From assembly GCF_000586555.1 (NCBI RefSeq), contig NZ_AZUC01000058.1, positions 25,016-89,015 on the forward strand: DNA of 64,000 bases. The letters are read 5' to 3'. Under the pieces are notes generated by a model. That model was not told where the DNA came from, ran no database searches, and was given only the letters and a program-made list of their open reading frames with translations. Origin of the DNA: Sporosarcina sp. D27. GTDB taxonomy: Bacteria; Bacillota; Bacilli; Bacillales_A; Planococcaceae. Position numbers and translations under genes: made by a program. This document shows, piece by piece, positions 24,772 through 33,586 of the stretch (within the stretch, counting starts at the first letter, position 1; the number at the start of each line of letters is the position of its first letter).

Positions 24772-26343
24772 TTATTTCACTTTCAATAATGTTGAAAGGT
24801 TATATGTAATCTCAATTTCTTCCGCGGGTAGTGGCTTACTGAACAAATAACCTTGCCCGAATTGGCATCCACACTGTGCGAGAAGTGTTGATTGGTCAAC
24901 TTCTTCAATTCCTTCTGCAATAAGTTCCATATCGAGATTACGTCCCATATCGATAATCGTCTGTACAATGGATTGCATGGGTTCATGGGTCAGCATCTCC
25001 ATCGTAAAGGACCGGTCAATTTTTAAATAGTCGATTGGTAAAAATCCGAGTTTACTCAAGGACGAATAGCCGGTTCCGAAGTCATCAATTGCTAATTTTA
25101 TGCCGAGCGAACGAATTTCCTCGATGACTCGGACAGACTCTGAATCATTCAACATCATGGATTCTGTAATTTCTAAAATAAGTAAATGAGCAGGGAATTG
25201 AGTAATTTCCAGGACGTCTTTCACGAAAACTGGGAATTTTGGATCCTTGAACTGTCGGATGGAAACGTTGACTGCAAGACCTAAGTTATCGTTGGCACTG
25301 TGCCACTCTTTCACTTGTCGGCATGCTGATTCCAATACCCATGTACCTATATCGTTGATCAAACCTGACCTCTCCGCAACGGGTATGAACTCTCCTGGGG
25401 GCACGAGTCCTAATTCAGGATGCTTCCATCGTACAAGTGCCTCGAAGCTTTTAAGACGCCCCGTCGCAAGATTGACCACCGGTTGATAATGGATGAGTAA
25501 CTGATCGGTCTCTAAAGCATTCCGGAGATCATTTTCAAGCATCAGTTTCTTCAGTTCTTCATTTTCGGCAGATTGGGAAAATACTTTATATGTGTTTCCG
25601 CCTAGCTCTTTGGCGCGATACATCGCCCGATCGGCATTTTTTAATAGTGTCACTGAATCAGAACCGTGTTCAGGAAGGTGGCTAATTCCAATACTTGCAG
25701 ACGTATAAAGGAACGTGTTGTTGACTTCAAATGGTTCCTTGAACGCATCCAGTATATGTTGTGCAATCTCAACGGCTCGTGAGTTTGGCAGTTCAGACAA
25801 AATGACGAACTCATCGCCTCCGTGACGAAAAACTTGGGAACCCATGGGAATCGTTTGCCTCAGTCGCATACTAACCAATTTAATGAACTTGTCGCCTGAC
25901 AAGTGCCCCATTGTATCATTGATCGACTTGAAACGATCAAGATCGAGAAAAAGGATAGCGAGTTCGGAACGCTCTGCCGTCATTTTGTCGAGTACGCGAA
26001 ATAATCTATACCGATTTTGAAGACCTGTTAGAAAATCATGATTGGCATTGTAGTCCAATTCGATGTTGGTTAACGTCAGTTTCTGCTGAATTTCTTTATT
26101 CTCTACAAGTTGTTTTTGTAGAGAATAAGCAGTTTTATCAGCTTTTCGGAACAAGTATATGAAAACCGGTGTGGAAAAGAGGAGCATAGTTCCGGTTCCC
26201 AAGAGGCTATACCAAATTTTGTTATTGAACTCTAAGTGATAAATCCGAATAAGCGATTCTTCAGCAATAAGAGGCAGAATAACTACGAAAGTGATGATTA
26301 AAAAAAGTCGCTTATATTTGTATGTTTGAGTTGCTAGCTCCAT
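24772..26343 (-). CDS. membrane GGDEF-EAL protein (cyclic-di-GMP turnover)
   Basis: 523 residues. Two N-terminal membrane helices (residues about 10-30 and 42-65) and a short coiled linker precede a GGDEF domain (about 95-255, with RHGGDEFVIL intact) and an EAL domain (about 265-515). The EAL domain keeps its metal and catalytic residues: FEALVRW, NVSIRQF, LEITESMM, IDDFGTGYSSL, LKIDRSF, AEGIEE. Both synthesis and breakdown of cyclic di-GMP are therefore possible. The extracellular sensor is minimal. AGGATGG lies before the ATG. It is monocistronic. The 235 bp upstream to the next gene hold no feature I can support beyond AT-rich promoter-like DNA. Confidence 0.92.
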   Translation of the reverse strand: MELATQTYKYKRLFLIITFVVILPLIAEESLIRIYHLEFNNKIWYSLLGTGTMLLFSTPVFIYLFRKADKTAYSLQKQLVENKEIQQKLTLTNIELDYNANHDFLTGLQNRYRLFRVLDKMTAERSELAILFLDLDRFKSINDTMGHLSGDKFIKLVSMRLRQTIPMGSQVFRHGGDEFVILSELPNSRAVEIAQHILDAFKEPFEVNNTFLYTSASIGISHLPEHGSDSVTLLKNADRAMYRAKELGGNTYKVFSQSAENEELKKLMLENDLRNALETDQLLIHYQPVVNLATGRLKSFEALVRWKHPELGLVPPGEFIPVAERSGLINDIGTWVLESACRQVKEWHSANDNLGLAVNVSIRQFKDPKFPVFVKDVLEITQFPAHLLILEITESMMLNDSESVRVIEEIRSLGIKLAIDDFGTGYSSLSKLGFLPIDYLKIDRSFTMEMLTHEPMQSIVQTIIDMGRNLDMELIAEGIEEVDQSTLLAQCGCQFGQGYLFSKPLPAEEIEITYNLSTLLKVK

Positions 26344-26578
26344 AGTAGACCGCCATCCTAAGTAATGTTTGATAAATTGAAGTAAATGGGAAAGAAACCA
26401 TCTGAAGGATATACGTCATTTATCGACAAAATTTTGACGGCTTGAATAGGTTTAATGGCATATGTATTGAAGTTATAAGACCTATTTAAGAAAGTGCTAA
26501 CTTCAATATATTTAACATTTTTGGATAGTGTAGAGAATGTTCGCATACAGTATGCTATAATTATTTTGAAATTTACTA

Positions 26579-27445
26579 TTATTTAGAATTTTGATGCAGA
26601 AGGTTGATTATAAGATCCGGTTTGTCGGTGAAAATACCGTTCACTCCCAGTGAAATGAGAGTGGAAGCTTGCTCTGATTGATTGACAGTAAAAGGGTGTA
26701 TCGCTAACCCTGACTGATGCACGGCTTCCACAAGCTGTTCTGTAACAACCTCTGCGTTTACTCCTATACCAGAGGCATATCGTGATACTTGTTTCAGTTT
26801 TGCAGATGACAAATTCGCTTTTTTCTTAAATGAATATAGTTGGATCAGAGGAGTGGTAGGACTCAATTCATGTACTTTTTTTAAGCTGTCACTGCTGAAA
26901 GATTGGATGATAACTTTCGGAAGCGGATCATCTCGGTCTAGCAGGTGATGACCGTCCAACTGTTCAAAAAGTTGCTGTTCAATACCTGGATAACGATCGG
27001 GAGACTTGATTTCAATGTAGTAATTGGTTTGGTCTCCGAATTCACGCAGTACTTGCTCAAGGGAAGGAACACGAAGACTAGTAAACCTCTGAGATGCGAA
27101 TTTGTTATCCGGTCGATTGAATTCATCTGCAGGTTTGAAAGCGCTTAACGTATCTGTGGTGATCTCATCAATCTCCAATTCACTGCCATTCAATTCAATT
27201 GAATCGTTGTGAAGGACGACGAGTTTGCCGTCTTTCGTCCGATGGAGATCGAGTTCAATATAATGTGCGCCCATTTCGATCGCGAGCTCATAGGATGGAA
27301 ATGTGTGCGCTGGCGCATACGCAGAGGCTCCGCGGTGTGCAATTACAAGAAACGGTTCTGACGGTAGAGAAACAGGTTGTTGGTAAGTAGGAGAGCAGCC
27401 GGAAAGGAAGAGAAGGAGAATAGTGCCGACCTTTAGTAGCTTCAA
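26579..27445 (-). CDS. glycerophosphodiester phosphodiesterase, lipoprotein
   Basis: Extracytoplasmic GDPD-family enzyme that splits glycerophosphodiesters to glycerol 3-phosphate and an alcohol. 288 residues: lipoprotein signal LLLFLSGCSPT (lipidated Cys about 17), then the TIM-barrel motifs IAHRGASAYAPAHTFPSYEL, GAHYIELDLHRTKDGKLVVL, YIEIKSPDRYPG and C-terminal GVNGIFTDKPD. The HR, E-x-D and H residues of the active site are present. The start is a TTG at 27445 with GGAGG eight nucleotides upstream. It is divergent from the ugpCAEB glycerol-phosphate importer, with Pho-box-like repeats in the shared spacer, so products would be imported by Ugp. Confidence 0.92.
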   Translation of the reverse strand: MKLLKVGTILLLFLSGCSPTYQQPVSLPSEPFLVIAHRGASAYAPAHTFPSYELAIEMGAHYIELDLHRTKDGKLVVLHNDSIELNGSELEIDEITTDTLSAFKPADEFNRPDNKFASQRFTSLRVPSLEQVLREFGDQTNYYIEIKSPDRYPGIEQQLFEQLDGHHLLDRDDPLPKVIIQSFSSDSLKKVHELSPTTPLIQLYSFKKKANLSSAKLKQVSRYASGIGVNAEVVTEQLVEAVHQSGLAIHPFTVNQSEQASTLISLGVNGIFTDKPDLIINLLHQNSK

Positions 27446-27470
27446 GAGAGTGACCTCCGATCCTTTTGAA

Positions 27471-27508
27471 TGTAAATCTCGTGTAAAGTTGATGTTAACT
27501 TATGTAAA
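27471..27508. promoter_or_regulatory. four tandem PhoP-box-like direct repeats
   Basis: TGTAAA, TGTAAA, TGTTAA and TGTAAA begin at 27471, 27482, 27493 and 27503. On the minus strand they read TTTACA/TTAACA with 4-5 bp spacers, the B. subtilis PhoP consensus TT(A/T/C)ACA. They lie between the GDPD gene and ugpC and predict phosphate-starvation control of one or both. Confidence 0.75.
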
Positions 27509-27599
27509 TAGTACGAAAACTTGTTACTGGAAATGATACCATGACCTTGATAAGAGCGACAGGTCAAATGGAAGTTGACTACCCGAAAGGATGGATTGG

Positions 27600-28733
27600 A
27601 TGAAGAAAGTCGAACTGATTGACGTGTCAAAGTCTTATGACAAACAAGTCGATGTGATTTCGAATATCGACGTAACGATCGAACCCGGAGAGTTTTTTGT
27701 CTTAGTCGGTCCTTCTGGGTGTGGCAAGAGTACAATGCTGCGGATGATAGCTGGACTGGAAGAAATCACTGGTGGAATAATTGAAATCGGCGGGAAACGT
27801 GCAAATCATTTGTCTCCGGACAAGCGTGATCTATCGATGGTTTTTCAAAATTATGCTTTGTATCCACATTTGACAGTGCAGCAGAATATAACGTTTGGGC
27901 TCGATGTCAAGAAGGTGAAAAAAGCCGTCCAAACAGAAAGAGCTAACGAAGTTGCAGAGATGCTTGGGTTAACCGACTTTTTGAAACGTAAGCCGCGTGA
28001 ACTTTCAGGTGGTCAGAGACAGCGAGTTGCTCTTGCACGTGCGATTGTAAGCGAAGCACCGATCTGTTTGATGGATGAGCCGCTTTCCAACTTGGATGCG
28101 AAATTACGTGCTCACATGAGGATGGAGATTCGGCGAATTCAGCGTAAGCTTGGTATCACGATGATATACGTAACGCACGACCAAGTGGAAGCAATGACAA
28201 TGGGTGATCGGATTATGATCCTTCACGAAGGGAAGATCCAGCAAGTCGGAAAGCCAATCGATATTTATAATTATCCTGCGAATCCGTTTGTCGCAACATT
28301 TATCGGTTCACCGCCTATGAATATTAGTCCAGCCAGGGCGGAACCGACCAAGTCTGGTGTTTTCATTGAAGATACGATCCATGTTCCGATGAATGAGCAA
28401 CAGCTTGTAGCGAGTTCTGCGAGATCGTTGCTAGCAGGGATACGTCCAGAGCATATAAAACCACTCGTGTCTGGGACGGAGAGTGGAAATCGGATTCAGG
28501 TTGAGGTGACGAATGTCGAAATCCTTGGCAATGAAACCGTATTTTCTTTCCAAGTCGGACAGCGTGAATGGATGGCGAAATGGAGTGGACAATGGGATAT
28601 AGCAATTGGTGATCATATTCCTATTTTGTTAGGCGCTGAATACTTCTGTGTATTTGATGAAGAGACAGGAGAGCTGATTCGTAAACCAGAGGGTCTTGAG
28701 CACCTCTCGATTGCGAAAGAGGTGATCCTATGA
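27600..28733 (+). CDS. ugpC: ABC transporter ATP-binding protein UgpC/MsmX type
   Basis: Cytosolic ATPase of a CUT1-type importer, 377 residues. Walker A GPSGCGKST (residues about 37-45), Q-loop VFQNYALYPHLTV, signature LSGGQRQRVALARA, Walker B ICLMDEPLSNLDA and the H-loop VTHDQVEAM, then a C-terminal TOBE-like regulatory region (residues about 240-375). The ATG at 27600 has GAAAGGA 9 nt upstream; an in-frame ATG at 27591 overlaps that site. It is first in the ugpC-A-E-B operon, and its stop overlaps ugpA by 4 bp. Glycerol-phosphate specificity is inferred from the whole operon and the GDPD gene opposite. Confidence 0.9.
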   Translation: MKKVELIDVSKSYDKQVDVISNIDVTIEPGEFFVLVGPSGCGKSTMLRMIAGLEEITGGIIEIGGKRANHLSPDKRDLSMVFQNYALYPHLTVQQNITFGLDVKKVKKAVQTERANEVAEMLGLTDFLKRKPRELSGGQRQRVALARAIVSEAPICLMDEPLSNLDAKLRAHMRMEIRRIQRKLGITMIYVTHDQVEAMTMGDRIMILHEGKIQQVGKPIDIYNYPANPFVATFIGSPPMNISPARAEPTKSGVFIEDTIHVPMNEQQLVASSARSLLAGIRPEHIKPLVSGTESGNRIQVEVTNVEILGNETVFSFQVGQREWMAKWSGQWDIAIGDHIPILLGAEYFCVFDEETGELIRKPEGLEHLSIAKEVIL

Positions 28734-29632
28734 CGACGGTTCGTGCTCCAGGTATCTGGAAACGTTCTGCAAACTTACGTGTTGGATTTTTATATCTTTT
28801 GCCGTCCATCATTTTATTTGCGGTCTTCCTCTTTTATCCGATGATCAGGACGATTTACTTAAGTTTTTTTCTGACCGATCAAAACGGAAATGCAGCGGTC
28901 AATGTGGGGTTTGAAAACTACAGCTACTTACTCACATCTCCTGCATTTTTGAATAGTATGAAGGCAACTGGGTTATTCGTCCTGTATACGGTGCCTATAG
29001 GTATTATTCTCTCATTATTTTTTGCATTGCTCGCAAATGAAAAGCTGAAAGGAATTGGCTTTTTCAGAACGATGTATTCGTCAACAATGGGAATATCTGT
29101 TGCCGCATCCTCAGTCATCTGGTTGTTTTTGTTCCATCCGAGTGTCGGTGTTTTCAATCGGATTTTGCTTGTTCTCGATTTTCCGCAAATCCAGTGGTTA
29201 CTGGATCCGGAATGGGCGCTTATATCGATTGCGATTTCAACGATTTGGATGAATACAGGGTTCTCGTTTCTGATTCTTCTCGGTGGATTACAAAACATTG
29301 ACGAGCATCTGTACGAGAGCTCACGCATTGATGGGGCAGGGTATTTTTATAGACTTCGGCGCATTACAATACCTATGCTATCACCTACGTTATTTTTCAT
29401 CATTACCATTTCACTGATTAATGCATTTCAAACTTTTGGCCAGATTGATATTTTGACCAAAGGAGGACCTTCTCAGTCAACAAATTTAATTGTGTACTCG
29501 ATTTATCGGGAAGCGTTCATCAATTATCAATTTGGAACGGCAAGTGCGCAGGCGGTTATTCTTTTCGTTATCATTCTGGTGGTCACCATCCTTCAATTTA
29601 AGCTTGTCGAAAGGAAGGTGCATTATCAGTGA
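28730..29632 (+). CDS. ugpA: glycerol-3-phosphate ABC transporter permease UgpA
   Basis: 300 residues, six membrane helices. The cytoplasmic EAA loop is visible as YESSRIDGAGYFYRLRRITI near residue 195. The N-terminal MIRTIYLSFF-type segment and the C-terminal TNLIVYSIYREAFINYQFG are standard for CUT1 first permeases. GAGGTG lies before the ATG, which overlaps the ugpC stop. It forms the channel with UgpE. Confidence 0.9.
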   Translation: MTTVRAPGIWKRSANLRVGFLYLLPSIILFAVFLFYPMIRTIYLSFFLTDQNGNAAVNVGFENYSYLLTSPAFLNSMKATGLFVLYTVPIGIILSLFFALLANEKLKGIGFFRTMYSSTMGISVAASSVIWLFLFHPSVGVFNRILLVLDFPQIQWLLDPEWALISIAISTIWMNTGFSFLILLGGLQNIDEHLYESSRIDGAGYFYRLRRITIPMLSPTLFFIITISLINAFQTFGQIDILTKGGPSQSTNLIVYSIYREAFINYQFGTASAQAVILFVIILVVTILQFKLVERKVHYQ

Positions 29633-30447
29633 GAGACTCGACGCTTAAGAAAGTTTGGATTTACTTTCTATTGACTGTCACATCCTTTCTGGTGTTCTTC
29701 CCTGTGTTGTATGCTTTTATGATTTCATTTATGAGTGGACCTGAAATTCTTCAAGGTCGATTTTTTCCGGAAGCATTTAATTTCGATAATTATGCGAAGG
29801 TGTTTGACAGGCTTCCGTTACTTAAATACTTGTTGAATAGTTTCATTGTTTCACTTAGTGTCATGGTTGGGCAGCTCGCAGTTTGTAGTTTGGCCGCCTA
29901 TGCATTCGTTTTTATTCCGTTTAAAGGAAGAGACCTCGTATTCTTCTTATTCATCTCCACGATGATGATTCCATGGGAAGCGACGATGATTCCGAACTTT
30001 TTTACGATTCAAAAGCTCGACTGGTTGAATACTTATCAAGGAATGTCCTTGCCATTTTTCGCACTCGCATTTGGAACGTTCTTGCTGCGCCAGCATTTCA
30101 AAACGATTCCGAAAGAGTTGCAGGAGGCTTCCCAAATTGCAGGGCTCAGTCGCTTTGCGTTCTTTTGGAAGGTGATTTTACCAGTTTCCAAAACAAGTCT
30201 CGTCACACTTGGGGCATATGGCTTCCTGACGACGTGGAATATGTATTTGTGGCCATTGCTGATCACGACAAATAGTTCGGTGCGAACAGTTCAAATCGGA
30301 TTAAAGCAGTTGCAGTCCCAAGAGATTTCAACCGATTGGGGGGTGGTCATGGCTGGTGTCATCGTCGTCATCATTCCGACGTTATTGCTGTTGTTCATCG
30401 GACAGAAGCAATTGCAAAAAGGCTTGTCGCAGGGTGCTTTGAAGTGA
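29629..30447 (+). CDS. ugpE: glycerol-3-phosphate ABC transporter permease UgpE
   Basis: 272 residues with six membrane helices. The EAA loop reads PKELQEASQIAGLSRFAFFW near residue 165, followed by LVTLGAYGFLTTWNMYLWPL, the usual MalG-type segment. The GTG start overlaps the ugpA stop by 4 bp and is preceded by AAGGAAGGTG, so the two are translationally coupled. It partners UgpA. The 222 bp to ugpB contain a dispersed GC-rich repeat. Confidence 0.9.
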   Translation: MRDSTLKKVWIYFLLTVTSFLVFFPVLYAFMISFMSGPEILQGRFFPEAFNFDNYAKVFDRLPLLKYLLNSFIVSLSVMVGQLAVCSLAAYAFVFIPFKGRDLVFFLFISTMMIPWEATMIPNFFTIQKLDWLNTYQGMSLPFFALAFGTFLLRQHFKTIPKELQEASQIAGLSRFAFFWKVILPVSKTSLVTLGAYGFLTTWNMYLWPLLITTNSSVRTVQIGLKQLQSQEISTDWGVVMAGVIVVIIPTLLLLFIGQKQLQKGLSQGALK

Positions 30448-30486
30448 TGGTGTTATATAAATGAATCATTAACTTCAAATATACTC

Positions 30487-30612
30487 CGTTGATTGGAGCG
30501 GAAGACGGCGACTCCTGCGGAATCAGCGAAGATCGAAGACCCCGCAGAAGCGTAGCGCCGAGGAGGCTGAGATCGAGCCCGCGGAAAGCGTCCGTCTGAA
30601 GCGTAAATCAAC
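30487..30612. repeat. dispersed GC-rich imperfect palindromic element (~126 bp)
   Basis: The element runs from GTTGATTGGAGCGGAAGACG to GAAGCGTAAATCAAC. Outer arms are complementary (GTTGATT/AATCAAC; GGAGCGGAAGACG/CGTCCGTCTGAAGC) and the interior carries GGCGACTCCTGCGG and CCCGCAGAAGCGTAGCGCCG. This type of short non-autonomous element is scattered in intergenic DNA of many Bacillales. It lies between ugpE and ugpB, upstream of the ugpB ribosome binding site. Confidence 0.8.
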
Positions 30613-30669
30613 ACTGTTTATTAGCAGAACAATAGAATGAAAACTATGAGAGATGGGGTGTAGAGGAAG

Positions 30670-32040
30670 ATGAGAAAAACTGTGAAGCTCATGCTATTAT
30701 TTTTAACGGTACTCAGTCTGGCAGTCCTTGCAGCGTGTACGAATAGTGACTCCAGCACGAAGGATGAAGAGAATAAGGGAGAAGACACGAAAGGCGAAGC
30801 TACGAAGACAGAAGATGGCAAAGTGTCCATCGAGTTTTGGCACGCCATGTCCGGGACTGGACAAACGTCGTTGGATGAAATCGTTGCAAACTTCAACGAG
30901 TCTCAAGATAAATACGAAGTGAAAGCCGAATTCCAGGGGACGTATGAAGAGTCGCTGACCAAATTACGTAGTGTCGGCGGAACGAAAGACGCTCCTGCGA
31001 TCACACAAGTTTTTGAAATCGGTACAAAGTATATGATCGACAGCGGCTATATTGAGCCAATCCAGAAGTTTATTGACAAAAATAATTTTAACGCTGACGA
31101 GCTCGAGCAGAACATCTTGAACTACTACAAAGTGGATGACGAGTTGTACTCCATGCCTTTTAACTCTTCCACACCAGTTATGATCTATAACAAAGATGCG
31201 TTCAAGGAAGCTGGACTCGATCCTGAAAAAGCACCTGAAACGTTCGCAGAGGTCATCAATTCCGCTGAAAAGCTGACAAAAGGTGAAATGTACGGGTTCT
31301 CCATGCTGACGTATGGTTGGTTCTTCGAGCAACTATTGGCAACACAAGGTGGCGACTATGTGAATGAAAACAATGGGCGCACAGGTGATGCAACGGAAGC
31401 TGCCTTCAATAGTGACGAAGGACGCCTCGTGTTCCGCACACTCGATACAATGAACAAAGCGAAAACGTTCGGAAACTTTGGAACAAACTGGGATGATATC
31501 CGTGCAGCGTTTGCATCTGAAAAAGTAGCGATGTATTTGGATTCATCCGCAGGGGTTGCAGGAGCAATCGACACTGCGCCGTTTGAAGTCGGTGTTGCAT
31601 ATATCCCACATGCGGACGAAGTGAAACGCAATGGCGTTGTAATCGGCGGGGCATCACTTTGGATGTCGAAAGGGATTGCAGAAGAGGAGCAAGAAGCTGC
31701 TTGGGAATTCATGAAATACTTAACGACTCCTGAAGTTCAGGCGAAGTGGCATTTGGATACTGGTTACTTTGCGATTAACCCAAAAGCATATGACGAAGAA
31801 AACGTGAAAGAGAAGTGGGCCGAATTCCCTCAATATAAAGTGACTGTGGATCAGTTACAAGATACGGTCCCAGGCTATGCAACACAAGGCGCGCTCATTT
31901 CCGTGTTCCCAGAGTCGCGTCAACAAATTGTGACAGCACTTGAAGATATGTATCAAGGAAAAGATCCGGCTGAAGCATTGGAACAAGCGGCAGAAGGAAC
32001 GAATCGTGCGATTGAAGTGGCAAATAAAACGAAAAAATAA
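30670..32040 (+). CDS. ugpB: glycerol-3-phosphate ABC transporter substrate-binding lipoprotein UgpB
   Basis: Extracellular solute-binding protein family 1, 456 residues. Lipoprotein signal LAVLAACTNS (lipidated Cys about 23) is followed by an acidic/lysine linker. The mature part begins VSIEFWHAMSGTGQTSLDEI, which is typical of UgpB. Other family features are YSMPFNSSTPVMIYNKDAF near 160, TYGWFFEQLLATQGGDYVNE near 215 and FMKYLTTPEVQAKWHLDTGY near 350. GAGGAAG precedes the ATG. It is the last gene of the ugp operon and is followed by a terminator. Separation from ugpE by the dispersed element may give it its own expression level, which would suit the excess needed for binding proteins. Confidence 0.92.
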   Translation: MRKTVKLMLLFLTVLSLAVLAACTNSDSSTKDEENKGEDTKGEATKTEDGKVSIEFWHAMSGTGQTSLDEIVANFNESQDKYEVKAEFQGTYEESLTKLRSVGGTKDAPAITQVFEIGTKYMIDSGYIEPIQKFIDKNNFNADELEQNILNYYKVDDELYSMPFNSSTPVMIYNKDAFKEAGLDPEKAPETFAEVINSAEKLTKGEMYGFSMLTYGWFFEQLLATQGGDYVNENNGRTGDATEAAFNSDEGRLVFRTLDTMNKAKTFGNFGTNWDDIRAAFASEKVAMYLDSSAGVAGAIDTAPFEVGVAYIPHADEVKRNGVVIGGASLWMSKGIAEEEQEAAWEFMKYLTTPEVQAKWHLDTGYFAINPKAYDEENVKEKWAEFPQYKVTVDQLQDTVPGYATQGALISVFPESRQQIVTALEDMYQGKDPAEALEQAAEGTNRAIEVANKTKK

Positions 32041-32046
32041 GAGTGA

Positions 32047-32076
32047 AGGCGCTCCACTACTGTGGGGCGTTTTTGC
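32047..32076 (+). terminator. terminator of the ugp operon
   Basis: GGCGCTCCAC pairs with GTGGGGCG(T) around TACT, followed by five T. Confidence 0.8.
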
Positions 32077-32147
32077 ATGTGATAGGAAGGATTAAAGAAG
32101 GATATGTAGAAGATACTGGGAATTGAGTGTGGAAGGGGTGGCGGCGT

Positions 32148-32294
32148 GTGAATGGAAAAAGAGCTAAGCGTAACAAGAAGAAAGAAGAGAGTGGTTGCTT
32201 GTCAGATTTGTTTTTTGTCGTACCCGATATAGTGTTTGCGCCGATTCAATGGCTGTTTCGTGGTGTTATAGCATTTTTTAGGAATGTTTGGTGA
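32148..32294 (+). CDS. small basic/hydrophobic protein (48 residues), hypothetical
   Basis: GTG start at 32148 with AGGGGTGG seven nucleotides upstream. The first 13 residues are strongly basic (NGKRAKRNKKK), followed by a hydrophobic C-terminal region (LFFVVPDIVFAPIQWLF, then GVIAFFRNVW). It looks like a single-span or membrane-associated peptide with a cytosolic basic head. Nothing similar is recognised. It lies between the ugp terminator and the repeat array, a position that otherwise has no gene. Codon composition looks ordinary, but with such a short frame the call remains uncertain. Confidence 0.45.
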   Translation: MNGKRAKRNKKKEESGCLSDLFFVVPDIVFAPIQWLFRGVIAFFRNVW

Positions 32295-33511
32295 CGGCTA
32301 GGTCGCTACGAGAGAAAATCGGCAACATGGAGGCTGTTATAGGCAGTTTGCCGTTAGGAATCGGAACTAAGGTGTCGTGAATCGGCATTATCAAGAGAAG
32401 AATCGGCAACGAGACACAATTCAACATCATTAAGGGATTAATTGGTAGCGCTTCGCGCGTTTTTGGAAGGGTTAGTTTCACTGCGAGCTGTGCATTTTAC
32501 GTTCTCCGACAGTTCTCATAGAATGCCCGACACTCCGATTGATTTCTCAGACACTGGGAGACTTTCTCAATCACTCCGACTGATTTCTCCGACACTTAGC
32601 AGAGTTTCTCGATAACGGGACACAATTCAACTGCTTGGAAGGATTAATTGGTAGCGCTTCGCGCGTTTGGGGCAGGGCTATCCCGCTGCGAGCTGTGCAT
32701 TCTACGTTCTCCGACAGTTCTCGGGGAATGTCCGACACTCCGATTGATTTCTCCGACACTGGGAGACTTTCTCAATCACTCCACCTGATTTCTCCGACAC
32801 ATAGCAGAGTTTCTCGATAATGGGACACAATTCAACTGCTTGGAGGGATTAATTGGTAGCGCTTCGCGCATTTGGGGCAGGGCTATCTCGCTGCGAGCTG
32901 TGCATTCTACGTTCTCCGACAGTTCTCGGGGAATGCCCGACACTCCGATTGATTTCTCAGACACTGGGAGACTTTCTCAATCACTCCGCCTGATTTTTCC
33001 GACACATAGCAGAGTTTCTCGATAATGGGACACAATTCAACTGCTTGGAAGGATTAATTGGTAGCGCTCCGCGTGTTTTGGGGCAGGGCTATCCCGCTGC
33101 GAGCTGTGCATTCTACGTTCTCCGACAGTTCTCGGGGAATGCCCGACACCCCGATTGATTTCTCCGACACTGGGAGACTTTCTCAATCACTCCGACTGAT
33201 TTCTCCGACACTTAGCAGAGTTTCTCGATAACGGGACACAATTCAACTGCTTGGAAGGATTAATTGGTAGCGCTTCGCGCGTTTGGGGCAGGGCTATCCC
33301 GCTGCGAGCTGTGCATTCTACGTTCTCCGACAGTTCTCGGGGAATGCCCGACACTCCGATTGATTTCTCAGACACTGGGAGACTTTCTCAATCACTCCGC
33401 CTGATTTTTCCGACACGTAGCAGAGTTTCTCGATAATGGGACACAATTCAAGTGCTTGGAGGGATTAATTGGTAGCGCTTCGCGCATTTGGGGCAGGGCT
33501 ATCTCGCTGCG
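32295..33511 (-). repeat. second tandem array of the ~205 bp repeat, inverted relative to the first
   Basis: The unit edge GGGACACAATTCAA ends at 32424 (divergent copy), 32630, 32835, 33040, 33246 and 33451, a period of 205-206 bp. Read on the minus strand each unit has the same order as at 2.2 kb: six 20-21 nt sub-repeats (TATCGAGAAACT, TGTCGGAGAAAT, TGATTGAGAAAG, TGTCGGAGAAAT, TGTCGGGCATTC, TGTCGGAGAACG) and then GGGATAGCCCTGCCCC, GCGAAGCGCTACCAATTAAT. The outermost part (32295-32410) is a decayed version with TTGCCGATT-type sub-repeats. Repeated 61-62 codon frames on both strands are by-products of the repetition. Confidence 0.9.
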
Positions 33512-33532
33512 AAACACGGAAATTAGCACAAA

Positions 33533-33580
33533 AAAGCCGTTTGCGTCATGTATTTGACATGATGCAAACGACTGCTCAAT
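33533..33580 (-). terminator. terminator of the M24 peptidase gene
   Basis: Minus strand: CGTTTGCATCATGTC pairs with ACATGACGCAAACG, extended by AG-CG/CG-CT, then six T. Confidence 0.85.
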
Positions 33581-33586
33581 TTTCTA

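Noticed and set aside
32411..33511. Possible CRISPR array
   Set aside because: Repeat units are ~205 bp and contiguous, with no unique spacers of uniform length and no cas genes. The internal 20-21 nt sub-repeats are degenerate and adjacent.
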